Below are positions 44,153 through 53,343 of a stretch of 64,000 nucleotides of DNA, piece by piece. A program made the translations under genes and the position numbers. The notes beneath the pieces were generated by a model. That model did not search any database. It saw nothing but the letters and a program-made list of their open reading frames with translations, and was not told the DNA's origin. Origin of the DNA: Pseudophaeobacter flagellatus (lineage in GTDB: Bacteria > Pseudomonadota > Alphaproteobacteria > Rhodobacterales > Rhodobacteraceae); assembly GCF_021228235.1 (NCBI RefSeq), contig NZ_JAJQRG010000011.1:110292-174291 (forward strand), in the 5' to 3' direction. The first letter of the stretch is position 1. Each line of letters opens with the position of its first letter.

Positions 44153-45082
44153 TCAGAACTGATAGCGGCGCATGCGCGACTGAATACCAAACAGGTACAG
44201 ACACACGCCAATCAGGATGATGGCAAACATCGCGGATGCGATGGTCGACCCCATATGCGGATCGCCCAGTTGCAGCTGAAAGCCAAAGAAGGTGCGATAC
44301 ATGAATGTGCCCAGAATATCAGTCGAGAAATCCGGTCCGGCCAGCGCGCCCTGCGCCGCGTAGATCAGATCAAACGCATTGAAATTTGCCACAAATGTCA
44401 GAATCGAAATAATCCCGATAGAGGGCAGGATCAGTGGCAGCTTGATCTTCCAGAAGGCCGCAAACCCGGTGACGCCATCCACTTCTGCCGCCTCTAGGAT
44501 TTCATCAGGAATCGACAGAAGTGCCGCATAGATCAACATCATCGGGATGCCGACGAACTGCCAGACCGACACCAGCGACAGGGTGGTCAGCGCATAGGCT
44601 TCTTTGCCAAGCCAGGGCGCATAAAGCGATTTCAGGCCAACCGCATCCAGCAGCCCCGGTGCAATGCCCCAGATTGGCGAGAGGATGAGCTTCCAGGCGA
44701 AACCGACGATAACAAAGCTGAGAATGGTGGGAATGAAGATGGCGGAACGGTAAAAGCCGGCAAAGCGCAGTTTTGGGTGGCTCAGGATCGCGGCAAGGGC
44801 CACGCCAATGGGGTTTTGCACCAGCATATGCACCAGGAAGAACCAGAAATTATTTCCCAGCGCGTTCCAGAATTGGGTGGACCAGAGGGTATTGCCAAAC
44901 AGGGTGCGAAAATTTTCCAACCCAACAAAGACGCGGGATTGATCCACCTCTGTGAACAGTGACAGGCGCAGGGTGTTGAACAGGGGGTAGATCATGACAG
45001 CGGTATAAACCATCACCGCAGGCGCCAGAAATACGACAATATGCCATCTGAATTTTGCTTTGGTCTGCTGTTCCGGCATCAT
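44153..45082 (-). CDS. CUT1 ABC permease (MalF-like)
   Basis: 309 residues, six to seven membrane segments starting FLAPAVMVYTAVMIYPLF. EAA loop: AAEVDGVTGFAAFWKIKLPL. It forms the heterodimeric channel with the MalG-like subunit. An 81-bp gap with a stem-loop separates it from the binding-protein gene. Confidence 0.9.
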   Translation of the reverse strand: MMPEQQTKAKFRWHIVVFLAPAVMVYTAVMIYPLFNTLRLSLFTEVDQSRVFVGLENFRTLFGNTLWSTQFWNALGNNFWFFLVHMLVQNPIGVALAAILSHPKLRFAGFYRSAIFIPTILSFVIVGFAWKLILSPIWGIAPGLLDAVGLKSLYAPWLGKEAYALTTLSLVSVWQFVGIPMMLIYAALLSIPDEILEAAEVDGVTGFAAFWKIKLPLILPSIGIISILTFVANFNAFDLIYAAQGALAGPDFSTDILGTFMYRTFFGFQLQLGDPHMGSTIASAMFAIILIGVCLYLFGIQSRMRRYQF

Positions 45083-45115
45083 AACATCCTACCGCTAAGC
45101 TGGAAAAGGGGCGAG

Positions 45116-45142
45116 GAATGCCGCCCCAACGGGGCGACATTC
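45116..45142 (-). terminator. attenuator-like hairpin after the binding-protein gene
   Basis: GAATG-C-CGCCCC (45116-45127) pairs with GGGGCG-A-CATTC (45131-45142) with one internal mismatch. It lies between the solute-binding and permease genes and would limit read-through or stabilise the upstream mRNA. Confidence 0.6.
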
Positions 45143-45163
45143 GGGTGTCAGGGGCGGTTGGGG

Positions 45164-46417
45164 TTACTGCTGTGGCGCATACCAACTGGCAAGACCCTCT
45201 TGCAGGCGTTGGCCTGCCGCTTGCGGGGTTTCTTCGCCTTTGAGCACAGCCACAGATGCATTCCATGTGTCGTTTTCAAGGTTCGGCGTGCCACGCGACA
45301 GGATCTGATAGGTAGAGCGGATCGAGCTCTCGCATTCCCCGCGCCAGGAAATGAATTCCTCGGCCAATGGGTCTTCGACTGTGACAGGTGCCGAAGACAG
45401 CGGGAAGAATCCCGGCAACGCGTTGGCAAAGATGGTCGAAAACTCAGAAGAGGCAACCCAGTTCAGGAAAGTCTTTGCCGCCTCGGCATTGGGCGTGGCC
45501 GCGTTCATGCCGATGCCAATATCGGTGTGATCCGAGATGTAGCAGGTGTCACCGGCCTTCTGGACCGGTGGATAAAATGCCCCCATCTCAAAATCCGCCA
45601 GCCCGTTGAAGCCGGACACTTCCCAAGAGCCGGCAGGATAGATCGCCGCGCGGCCCAGGGTGAAGATGTTCTGGCTGTCTGGATAGGTCTGCGCCTCATA
45701 GCCATCCCCTAGATAGGGCGCCCATTTGGCAAGCTGGCGATAGGGCGCAATCCAGGCCTCATCCGTCAGTTTCTGCTCTCCGGCGATCAGGGCCAGGCGG
45801 CCTTCTTCGCCTTTCCAGTAGTTCGGGCCGATGTTGTTATAGCCCATGGTGGCGGCTTCCCACTGGTCGTTGGTGCCCATCGCCATCGGGATATAGTTGC
45901 CGTCTTCCTTGATTTTTTCCAAAACCGCAAAGAATTCAGCTTCGGTCTCGGGGACCTCTACACCGACTTCGGCAAAGGCTTCTTTATTGTAGATAAAGCC
46001 GTGGATCACGCTGGCCATTGGCACGCAGTATTGCACGGTCGCGTCGTCGGTGCTCCAGCCTGATTTGGCCACAGGTGAGAAATTTGCCATGCCATCCAGA
46101 TCACTGATCTCTGCAAGATGACCCGCCTCATACAGCGCTTGCGAGGCATCAAAGGGGCGACAGGTGATGATGTCACCGGCAGAGCCGGCGTCCAGCTTGG
46201 AATTCAACACCGCATTGTACTCGGCCGGGGCCGAGGGGGTAAACTTGAGCTTGATCCCAGGGTGCGCCGCCTCAAAGGCGGGGATGATGTCATTCTGCCA
46301 GATTGCCAGATCGTCGTTGCGCCAGCTTTCGATGGTCAGCGTCACATCCTCGGCAGTCGCCGTTCCCGCGAGGATCGTCGAGGCCAGCATGGTTGCGATT
46401 ACAGTCGTCTTTCTCAT
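45164..46417 (-). CDS. CUT1 ABC extracellular sugar-binding protein
   Basis: 417 residues with a signal peptide (MRKTTVIATMLASTILAGTATA, cleaved around 23). The SBP_bac_1 body includes WRNDDLAIWQNDIIPAFEAA and AAIYPAGSWEVSG. It binds a sugar in the periplasm for the importer. The adjacent murQ, nag-type genes and GntR regulator point to an N-acetylated amino sugar or a chitin/peptidoglycan fragment; this is inference from context. Confidence 0.9.
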   Translation of the reverse strand: MRKTTVIATMLASTILAGTATAEDVTLTIESWRNDDLAIWQNDIIPAFEAAHPGIKLKFTPSAPAEYNAVLNSKLDAGSAGDIITCRPFDASQALYEAGHLAEISDLDGMANFSPVAKSGWSTDDATVQYCVPMASVIHGFIYNKEAFAEVGVEVPETEAEFFAVLEKIKEDGNYIPMAMGTNDQWEAATMGYNNIGPNYWKGEEGRLALIAGEQKLTDEAWIAPYRQLAKWAPYLGDGYEAQTYPDSQNIFTLGRAAIYPAGSWEVSGFNGLADFEMGAFYPPVQKAGDTCYISDHTDIGIGMNAATPNAEAAKTFLNWVASSEFSTIFANALPGFFPLSSAPVTVEDPLAEEFISWRGECESSIRSTYQILSRGTPNLENDTWNASVAVLKGEETPQAAGQRLQEGLASWYAPQQ

Positions 46418-46447
46418 GGTCTTCTCCCTATTTTTGTTTTGTCTTGC

Positions 46448-47344
46448 TTATGTATTCTTGTTTTTTTCCAGCGCCTTGAGACAGGGGCCCAGGTGGCCGT
46501 CGTGGCGTTCCAGCAGGGTCTGAGCGACGAGGGGACTGCTGCCCTTTGCTACCAGAATGGCGGCCTTTGGATTGCCCCGCGTCTGCGCCAGAGCGGCCTT
46601 GGCCACAGGTGCGGATACATCAGCAATATGGCGCACGATGCCGATGGCGCGCTTAATCAGTTTGGCGTTGTCAGCCACGACATTGACCATCATGCCTTGA
46701 TAGACATGACCCAGCTTTATCCCCATCAAAGAAGACATCAGATTCAGGGCCACCTTTTGCCCAGTTCCAGCCGCGAGACGGGTTGATCCGGCAATCACCT
46801 CTGGTGGTGTTGCAACGCAGATAGGGACATCGGCCATCTCTAGCAGCGGCGTTCCGGGATTGTTCGCGATGGCGATGACGCTGGCACCATTCGCTTTCCC
46901 GGATTTGGCAAGCGCCAGGGCATAGGGGGTTGTGCCGCTGGCGCTGAGAGCGATGACCACATCCCCTGGCGTCACGTCGCGCAGGGCGATGTCAGCAGCG
47001 CCAGTGTCATCTTCGGTGTCGCCCGGCATCTGCCCCGTAGTGGGGACGCCTCCCGCCATATGTATGTGAACACAATGCGCTGGAATACCAAAGGTGCCGG
47101 GCAATTCACAAGCATCAGCCAGGGCCATCAGCCCGGAACTACCGGCCGCCGCATAGGTTAGAGATTGACCAGATCGGATTGCAGCAGCCATGACCTGCGC
47201 GCCGCGATCAATCTCTGCGATCACGCCCTGTACCGCCGCGATAGCCGCGGACTGCGTTTCTAGCAGTGCTGCAGCGGCCAGGGGCACGGATTGCGCATCA
47301 ATCGCGTCGCTCTGTATCAGTTGCTCGGTCGTTGGTTGCAGCAT
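46448..47344 (-). CDS. murQ: MurQ, N-acetylmuramic acid 6-phosphate etherase
   Basis: 298 residues of the MurQ/GckR SIS-domain family, with AAGSSGLMALADACELPGTFG, LSASGTTPYALALAK and AAGTGQKVALNLMSS. MurQ cleaves the lactyl ether of MurNAc-6-phosphate to GlcNAc-6-phosphate and D-lactate. It is the first gene of the leftward arm, with a GGGAGGGG ribosome-binding site, and it feeds NagA encoded on the other arm. No AmgK or PTS gene is present, so the BadF-type kinase opposite may supply MurNAc-6-P. Confidence 0.92.
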   Translation of the reverse strand: MLQPTTEQLIQSDAIDAQSVPLAAAALLETQSAAIAAVQGVIAEIDRGAQVMAAAIRSGQSLTYAAAGSSGLMALADACELPGTFGIPAHCVHIHMAGGVPTTGQMPGDTEDDTGAADIALRDVTPGDVVIALSASGTTPYALALAKSGKANGASVIAIANNPGTPLLEMADVPICVATPPEVIAGSTRLAAGTGQKVALNLMSSLMGIKLGHVYQGMMVNVVADNAKLIKRAIGIVRHIADVSAPVAKAALAQTRGNPKAAILVAKGSSPLVAQTLLERHDGHLGPCLKALEKNKNT

Positions 47345-47368
47345 GAGAATCCCCTCCCGCCCAATCTA

Positions 47369-47487
47369 ATACCTTTTAGATACCTTTTGTCTACTGTCTA
47401 TTTGCAAAAAGGCCAAAGTTAAGGCCAATTTCACCAAAAATGGCATATTTGGCCTATATTTCCGTTTATAGGTATTATATAGGTATT
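47369..47487. promoter_or_regulatory. divergent amino-sugar promoter region with phased repeats
   Basis: Two copies of ATACCTTTT start at 47369 and 47380 (11-bp phase). Two copies of ATAGGTATT, the mirror orientation, start at 47468 and 47479 (11-bp phase), the second overlapping the kinase ribosome-binding region. Between them are three GGCCAA sites (47411, 47423 and, inverted, 47449). The layout suits a GntR-family repressor occupying both promoters and possibly looping. The regulator is encoded in the rightward arm. Confidence 0.55.
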
Positions 47488-47489
47488 GC

Positions 47490-48386
47490 ATGTCTGACTC
47501 GAAGCACAAAATTCTGATTGGCGTTGATGGTGGCGGCACCGGATGTCGCGCCGCCATCGGCACTGCTGATGGCGGGGTGCTTGCACGGGCCGAGGGCGGC
47601 CGCGCCAATGCTACGTCGGATTTTGCGCTGGCTGTGAAAAATATCATTGCCACGGTGCGCCTGGCGGCTGAAGGCGCGGGCATTCCGATTGCCGCGCTAG
47701 AGACTGCGACCGCGCATATCGGCATCGCGGGCGTGTTGGGGCCAGAAACTGCCGCACAGGTTGCCGCTGCGTTACCATTCAAAGATTGCAAGGTAACAGA
47801 TGACCGGCCAACAGCCATCACCGGTGCCCTGGGCAATCAGAATGGGTATCTGCTTTCTGTTGGGACCGGAACAATTGCCGCCGCCAGCCAATCAGGTGTG
47901 TTTTCATATATTGGCGGCTGGGGATTTCAGGTGTCTGACCAGGCATCGGGGGCTTGGTTGGGCCGCGCCGCCCTGGCGCAGGTCCTGCTGTGCCATGACG
48001 GATTGTCCGCCCACACCGATCTGACCTGCAAGATCTTTGCAAGATTTGACAACGATCCAAATGCCATCGTGACCTTCAGTCTGGCCGCCAAACCGGGTGA
48101 TTTTGCCACCTTCGCCCCTGATATCATGGCCTCTGCGCAGGCGGGGGATGTCTGGGGGCGGCGTGTCGTTGACAAAGGAGCCACCTATTTGATGCGCTGC
48201 CTTGGTACCCTTGGCTATCAGTCCGGCGACAGGCTGTGTCTGACTGGTGGGCTAGGCCCCCACTATGCGGCGTTTTTGCCAGAGCCGGTGGCGTCCGGCC
48301 TGATCAGCGCCAAGGGCAGCGCTCTGGATGGTGCTTTCCAATTGGCCAAAGCAAGCCAGGTGACCCTGTCGGAGGACGCAAGATGA
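47490..48386 (+). CDS. BadF/BadG-family amino-sugar kinase
   Basis: 298 residues of the ASKHA fold in the BadF/BadG/BcrA/BcrD family: GVDGGGTGCRAAIG phosphate-1 motif, SVGTGTIAAA phosphate-2 and LTGGLG adenosine motif. Members phosphorylate GlcNAc (NagK) and some, such as clostridial MurK, both MurNAc and GlcNAc. The divergent murQ makes dual specificity attractive but unproven. It is the first gene of the rightward arm, with an ATGA overlap to the regulator gene. Confidence 0.88.
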   Translation: MSDSKHKILIGVDGGGTGCRAAIGTADGGVLARAEGGRANATSDFALAVKNIIATVRLAAEGAGIPIAALETATAHIGIAGVLGPETAAQVAAALPFKDCKVTDDRPTAITGALGNQNGYLLSVGTGTIAAASQSGVFSYIGGWGFQVSDQASGAWLGRAALAQVLLCHDGLSAHTDLTCKIFARFDNDPNAIVTFSLAAKPGDFATFAPDIMASAQAGDVWGRRVVDKGATYLMRCLGTLGYQSGDRLCLTGGLGPHYAAFLPEPVASGLISAKGSALDGAFQLAKASQVTLSEDAR

Positions 48387-49141
48387 GTATTGCCACTTTC
48401 CTGACACCGGACAACTGGCTGCAACCGGATGCTGGGCCGCGTTATGTCCAGTTGCGCCAGCGCCTGAAAGAGGGTGTTGATCAGGGTGTCTTGAAAGCTG
48501 GCAGCCCCCTACCCCCGGAACGTGAAATCGCTGCCCTGACAGAACTGTCACGGGTAACCGTTCGCAAGGCTATCCAAGCCCTGGCGGCAGATGGCATCAT
48601 TATACAAAAGCAGGGTTCGGGCTCATTTGTGGCCTCGGATGCGCCACAAATCGAACAGTCCTTGTCGCGGCTGACCTCCTTCAGCGAGGATATGTCGCGA
48701 CGCGGGATGACCTCTACCAGTACCTGGCTTGAACGCGGTATCTACATGCCCTCGCCGGACGAGGTTCTGACCCTGGCGCTATCCCCGGATGACTCGGTGG
48801 CGCGTATTGCCCGGCTCAGGATCGCTGACGGCAAGCCCATGGCGATTGAACGTGCGTCGCTCTCGACCCAGATGCTGCCAAACCCGCTGCTGGTTGGAAC
48901 CTCTTTATATGAGGTCCTGGGCGCGGCTGGCTTTAGACCTGTGCGGGCCCTGCAGAAAATCTCTGCCATCAACCTGGAAGAGGACGACGCAGGACTGCTG
49001 CAGGTTGCACCGGGAAAGGCCGGACTGCGGATTGAGCGCACATCTTATCTGGCGGATGGCCGTACCGTCGAATTCACCCACTCCATATATCGCGGGGATG
49101 CCTACAACTTCGTGGCCGAACTCCGTCTTGCCAAAGAATAG
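48383..49141 (+). CDS. GntR-family regulator (HutC/NagR type)
   Basis: 252 residues: N-terminal winged helix-turn-helix (LPPEREIAALTELSRVTVRKA) and C-terminal UTRA ligand domain (SLSRLTSFSEDMSRRGMTSTS...; LRIADGKPMAIERASL). NagR-type members respond to amino-sugar phosphates. It is embedded in the catabolic operon and probably binds the phased repeats between murQ and the kinase gene. Confidence 0.9.
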   Translation: MSIATFLTPDNWLQPDAGPRYVQLRQRLKEGVDQGVLKAGSPLPPEREIAALTELSRVTVRKAIQALAADGIIIQKQGSGSFVASDAPQIEQSLSRLTSFSEDMSRRGMTSTSTWLERGIYMPSPDEVLTLALSPDDSVARIARLRIADGKPMAIERASLSTQMLPNPLLVGTSLYEVLGAAGFRPVRALQKISAINLEEDDAGLLQVAPGKAGLRIERTSYLADGRTVEFTHSIYRGDAYNFVAELRLAKE

Positions 49142-49151
49142 GGTTGCACAG

Positions 49152-50180
49152 ATGAACACTCAGACACAGATGCGCCGGGAAATTCTTGAGATACCCCGCG
49201 CGGTTGACCGGCTGCTGCACCTTGGCGGCGACGATATCCGCAGAGCTGCCAAGGCCATTCGCGCCCGAAATCCCAGCTATATGGTAACCGTCGCGCGGGG
49301 GTCGTCCGATCACGTTGCAACCTATCTGAAATATACCTCCGAACTGCTGACAGGCACGCCGATTGCATCGCTGGGGCCCTCAATTGCCTCGATCTATAAG
49401 CGTAAATTGAACCTGGCAGGCAGTGTCTGCCTGTCGGTGTCACAATCCGGCAAAAGCCCGGATATCGTGGAAATGGCGCGGATGGCGCAGCAGGGCGGCG
49501 CACTCTCCATTGCAATGACAAACCACACCGACAGTCCGTTGGCGCAGGTGGCCGATCACTGCCTGAACCTGCATGCCGGGCCGGAAATTAGTGTCGCGGC
49601 GACCAAAACATTTGTGAACTCGGCCGTGGCCGGCATCTGGATGCAGGCGGAATGGGCCGAGGACGACGCGCTTCGGGCTGCAATCATGGACCTGCCCAGC
49701 AAGTTGGAGAAGGCAGTCAACATCGACTGGCCAGAGGCGCGGACTGCGCTTGGCGCGCGCAACTCCATTTTTTGTCTGGGCCGTGGGCCAGCCTATGCGA
49801 TTTCTAATGAGGCGGCGCTCAAATTCAAGGAAACCTGTCAGATCCATGCAGAATCCTACTCCTCAGCCGAGGTGCTGCACGGCCCTGTTTCCATTGTGGA
49901 CAGTGGCTTTCCGGTGATTGCGCTGGCCGCCGAGGACGAAGCCGAAAGCGCGCTGGCCGGGGTTGCGGATGAAATCGCGGCCAAGGGTGCCACGGTTTTT
50001 GCAACCAGTGAAAAAGCAATTCAGGCCAATAGGTTGCCTGCCGTCCGCACGGGTCACCCGCTGACCGATCCGATCTGCCTGATTGCCAGCTTTTATGCGA
50101 TGGTTGAAAGAACGGCCGCCGGGCGGGGCATCAACCCTGACGCGCCAAGACATCTCAAGAAAGTGACAGAAACGGTATGA
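49152..50180 (+). CDS. SIS-domain glucosamine-6-phosphate deaminase (NagB-II type)
   Basis: 342 residues with two SIS domains (TVARGSSDHVATYLKY and SQSGKSPDIVEM; GRGPAYAISNEAALKFKE and SAEVLHGPVSIV). It resembles the isomerase half of GlmS but lacks the glutaminase domain, the hallmark of NagB-II/AgaS deaminases that convert GlcN-6-P to fructose-6-P and ammonia. It follows the GntR gene by 10 bp and overlaps nagA by 4 bp. Confidence 0.88.
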   Translation: MNTQTQMRREILEIPRAVDRLLHLGGDDIRRAAKAIRARNPSYMVTVARGSSDHVATYLKYTSELLTGTPIASLGPSIASIYKRKLNLAGSVCLSVSQSGKSPDIVEMARMAQQGGALSIAMTNHTDSPLAQVADHCLNLHAGPEISVAATKTFVNSAVAGIWMQAEWAEDDALRAAIMDLPSKLEKAVNIDWPEARTALGARNSIFCLGRGPAYAISNEAALKFKETCQIHAESYSSAEVLHGPVSIVDSGFPVIALAAEDEAESALAGVADEIAAKGATVFATSEKAIQANRLPAVRTGHPLTDPICLIASFYAMVERTAAGRGINPDAPRHLKKVTETV

Positions 50181-51331
50181 ACGGCCTTGCCAAAGCCTAT
50201 GTGGGGGCACAGATCCACGATGGGGTAGATCTGCATAGCGAACACGCGCTTGTGCGCGGCGAAGATGGCGGCCTGCGCATTCTACCGCTTCATGGCCTGG
50301 CGCCGGGCCACCCTGTTGAGCGGCTGAACGGTGGTTTGATCACGCCTGGATTTGTTGATTTGCAGGTCAATGGCGGTGGGGGTGTCATGTTTAATGATGA
50401 TCAATCGGTCGCGGCCCTGCGTACCATTGCTCGGGCGCATGCCTTCACGGGGACGCAGGCCTTGTTGCCAACCCTGATCACTGACACCCCAGAGCGCACC
50501 CGGGCGGCAATCGATGCTGTCGAGCAGGCCTTGGCCGAAAAGCTAGAGGGTATCATCGGTATTCACCTGGAAGGGCCACATTTGTCTGTGGCCCGCAAGG
50601 GCGCCCATGATGCACAGCTGATCCGCCCGATGGGCGAAGAGGACCTGGCCTTGATGCTGAGCGCCGCGGATCGGATACCAAATGTCATGGTGACGGTCGC
50701 CCCAGAAAACACCACTCCAGCGCAGATTAAGGCGATGTCAGATGCGGGTATCGTGGTGTCCCTGGGGCATACAGAGGCCGATAGCGCCACCTGCCATGCC
50801 GCCTTTGATGCCGGGGCAAAATGCGTCACGCATTTGTTCAATGCCATGAGTCAGCTGGGAAATCGCGAACCAGGCCTGGTTGGCGCGACCCTGGAGCGAG
50901 GCGATATCTACGCAGGTTTGATTGCCGACGCCATTCATGTACACCCCGCCGTCATCCGCATTGCGCTGCGCGCAAAACCGCAATCAGACAGGATCTTCCT
51001 GGTCACCGATGCTATGGCGACAGCGGGGTCGTCGATTGATCGTTTCTTGCTCAACGGTCGAGAGGTCTTTCGCAAAAACCACCGTCTGACCCTGGCAAAT
51101 GGTACGCTTGCCGGTGCCGACCTGGAGCTGTCCCGTGCGCTCTCGGTTATGGTTGATGAGGTGCAGGACGATCGCAGACAGGCTGTTGCGCGCGCGACAT
51201 CCACGCCTGCTTCTCTGCTTCCCAATGGGACCGGTTTGGGCCGTATTACCAATAGCTCGCGCTCGGTGCTGTATTTTGAAACCCCATTTTCAGATCCCGC
51301 AGTTCTTGCAGAACACCAACCTGTGAACTAA
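50177..51331 (+). CDS. nagA: NagA, N-acetylglucosamine-6-phosphate deacetylase
   Basis: 384 residues of the amidohydrolase fold: PGFVDLQVNGGGG, HLEGPHLSVARKGAHD (metal-binding Glu), SLGHTEADS, VTHLFNAMSQLGNREPG and LVTDAMATAGS (catalytic Asp). It removes acetate from GlcNAc-6-P, the shared intermediate of GlcNAc and MurNAc routes, before the deaminase. It is the last gene of the arm. Confidence 0.93.
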   Translation: MNGLAKAYVGAQIHDGVDLHSEHALVRGEDGGLRILPLHGLAPGHPVERLNGGLITPGFVDLQVNGGGGVMFNDDQSVAALRTIARAHAFTGTQALLPTLITDTPERTRAAIDAVEQALAEKLEGIIGIHLEGPHLSVARKGAHDAQLIRPMGEEDLALMLSAADRIPNVMVTVAPENTTPAQIKAMSDAGIVVSLGHTEADSATCHAAFDAGAKCVTHLFNAMSQLGNREPGLVGATLERGDIYAGLIADAIHVHPAVIRIALRAKPQSDRIFLVTDAMATAGSSIDRFLLNGREVFRKNHRLTLANGTLAGADLELSRALSVMVDEVQDDRRQAVARATSTPASLLPNGTGLGRITNSSRSVLYFETPFSDPAVLAEHQPVN

Positions 51332-51345
51332 CCGGCCCCGGTTAG
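51328..51345 (+). terminator. palindrome at the nagA stop
   Basis: CTAACCGGCCCCGGTTAG is a perfect dyad overlapping the nagA stop codon. It lacks a T run, so it is a weak terminator candidate. Confidence 0.35.
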
Positions 51346-51541
51346 GCAGGGGGCGCGACATGACCTTTTAATGGTGAGGGTCTTGCGCCACAAACCCGTG
51401 TTTCAGGTTTATGGCAGAAGGCTTTAGATTTGAACCGACGATGGCTGGTTATATCCTGCGCGGGGTCTGGGTTTGTATTCTCGATGCCTCATCGGATGGG
51501 CCGTTCAGGCGATGCGTCGGGGACGTGTTTCGCAACCGGGC

Positions 51542-53269
51542 TCAGGCATAGGCTGCCGCCTGATCCGTGGTGGCGTTCTTGCGCAACAACGCCAGGGCTT
51601 CGTCGACCGTAGCGGCATAGTAAACCAGCGGACGCTTCAGGCCGTGGGTCACGAGTACACGTTGGATGTCGTGGGTCGCCCCGGTAAGCCAGAACGCGAC
51701 ACCCTGCTTCTGGGCTTTGCGTGCAAGGTCTTCGATCATGTTGGCACCGGTCGAGTCGAGGAAGGGCACGGATGAGAAGTCGATGACCATCGCCTTATGT
51801 ATGTCCTGGATACGGTCAAGCACAGAGCCGATAGAGCCGGCCGCGCCGAAGAACAGCACACCGGTGATCCGGTAGATCACCACGTCGGGGTTCGCGGTTT
51901 TCTGTTCAGAGTAGTCTCCGCGCGGGTGGGCGGTGTCGGCCTCGTCTCGACAGACGAAGGCACCGTCCGTCGCAACACCGGTTGTCCGGCTCATGCGTTG
52001 AATGAATAGGACAGAGCCGAGCGCGAAGCCAACGACGATGGCCTCGGTCAGATCGCGGAAGATGGTCAGGAAGAAGGTAGCGCCCAATACCGTCGCCTCT
52101 CCCCAGCCGGAGCGAACCAAGATTGTGATGGCTGGTTTCTCGATCATGTTCCACGCAACAACGGCCAGAACCCCGGCGAGTGCGGCCAGTGGGATGTAGG
52201 AGGCAAGCGGCGCGGCGAAGAGCATGAACAGGAGCAGAAATACGGCGTGTAGCATGCCCGAAACCGGGCCATGCGCCCCGGCCCGGACATTGGTCGCGGT
52301 GCGCGCGATGGTGCCGGTTACACAGAAGCCGCCGAACAGCGAAGATCCAATATTGGCCGCGCCCTGTGCCACAAGCTCGCAGTTTGAGCGATGCCGTCGA
52401 CCGGTCATGCCATCGGCGACAACAGCAGACAGAAGCGACTCGATGGCGCCCAGCAAGGTGAAGGAGAGGGCAGAGGGCAGAACTGCGAGGATGGTGTCCA
52501 AAGAGAGCGATGGCAGGCGCGGCATCGGAAGCGACGAGGGAATGCCACCGAATTTGGTGCCGATGGTCTGCACCGGCAGCGCGAGTAATGTCGCTGCTGC
52601 GGCGGCTAGGCCGACGGCGATCAGCATGGATGGCCAATGCGGGCGCCAGCGCCGCAAACCAAGAATGCCAGCCACCGTCGCGACGGAAATGCCAAGCGCA
52701 TCTGGCGTCAGGCTTGACCGGGCGTCCCACAGCGCGGGAATCTTTGCCAGCATCTCTCCTGGTTCATGTTCGAGCGTCAGACCAAACAACTCTTTGATCT
52801 GGCTGGCGAAAATGATGACCGCGACCCCGGCGGTGAATCCAACAGTCACCGGAAAGGGAATGAACTTGATGAAGGTCCCCAGCCGCAGCAAGCCGCTGGC
52901 TGTCATCATTAGCCCCGACAGGAAAGTCGCGAGGATCAGCCCTTCCATTCCGTGCTGGGCCACGGTGGCGGCGACCAGCACGATGAAGGCCCCGGCTGGG
53001 CCGCCAATCTGGAAGCGTGATCCGCCGAGCAGTGAAACAAAGAAGCCACCGACGATGGCGGTGTAGAGCCTTTGCGCCGGGGTCGCGCCGGACGCGATAG
53101 CAATGGCCATCGACAGCGGCAGCGCGACAATGGCGACGGTCAGCCCGGCGATCACGTCCGCGCGCAGCTGCGTTGGACCGTAGCCCTCGCGCAGGACCGT
53201 GACGAGCTTTGGTGTGAAGAGCTCGGCGAAGTTCGGAGCGCCGCTTTGCTTGGTGGTCTGGTCTGTCAT
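51542..53269 (-). CDS. SulP-family anion transporter with STAS domain
   Basis: 575 residues from ATG 53269 (an ATG four codons upstream is possible). About 12 membrane helices open with LRADVIAGLTVAIVALPLSMA, the SulP signature, followed by GGSRFQIGGPAGAFIVLV. The C-terminal STAS domain (~460-560) has VIDFSSVPFLDSTGANMIED. SulP proteins move sulfate, bicarbonate or dicarboxylates; no carbonic anhydrase or sulfur gene is adjacent to decide. It lies beside an XRE regulator read in the same direction. Confidence 0.88.
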   Translation of the reverse strand: MTDQTTKQSGAPNFAELFTPKLVTVLREGYGPTQLRADVIAGLTVAIVALPLSMAIAIASGATPAQRLYTAIVGGFFVSLLGGSRFQIGGPAGAFIVLVAATVAQHGMEGLILATFLSGLMMTASGLLRLGTFIKFIPFPVTVGFTAGVAVIIFASQIKELFGLTLEHEPGEMLAKIPALWDARSSLTPDALGISVATVAGILGLRRWRPHWPSMLIAVGLAAAAATLLALPVQTIGTKFGGIPSSLPMPRLPSLSLDTILAVLPSALSFTLLGAIESLLSAVVADGMTGRRHRSNCELVAQGAANIGSSLFGGFCVTGTIARTATNVRAGAHGPVSGMLHAVFLLLFMLFAAPLASYIPLAALAGVLAVVAWNMIEKPAITILVRSGWGEATVLGATFFLTIFRDLTEAIVVGFALGSVLFIQRMSRTTGVATDGAFVCRDEADTAHPRGDYSEQKTANPDVVIYRITGVLFFGAAGSIGSVLDRIQDIHKAMVIDFSSVPFLDSTGANMIEDLARKAQKQGVAFWLTGATHDIQRVLVTHGLKRPLVYYAATVDEALALLRKNATTDQAAAYA

Positions 53270-53343
53270 CTGTGGCCGCACCTTGGAGGGTTACGGCGGG
53301 ATCGTCGGCTTGATGTCGGCGGTCGCCGTCGCAGGTTGAAGGA

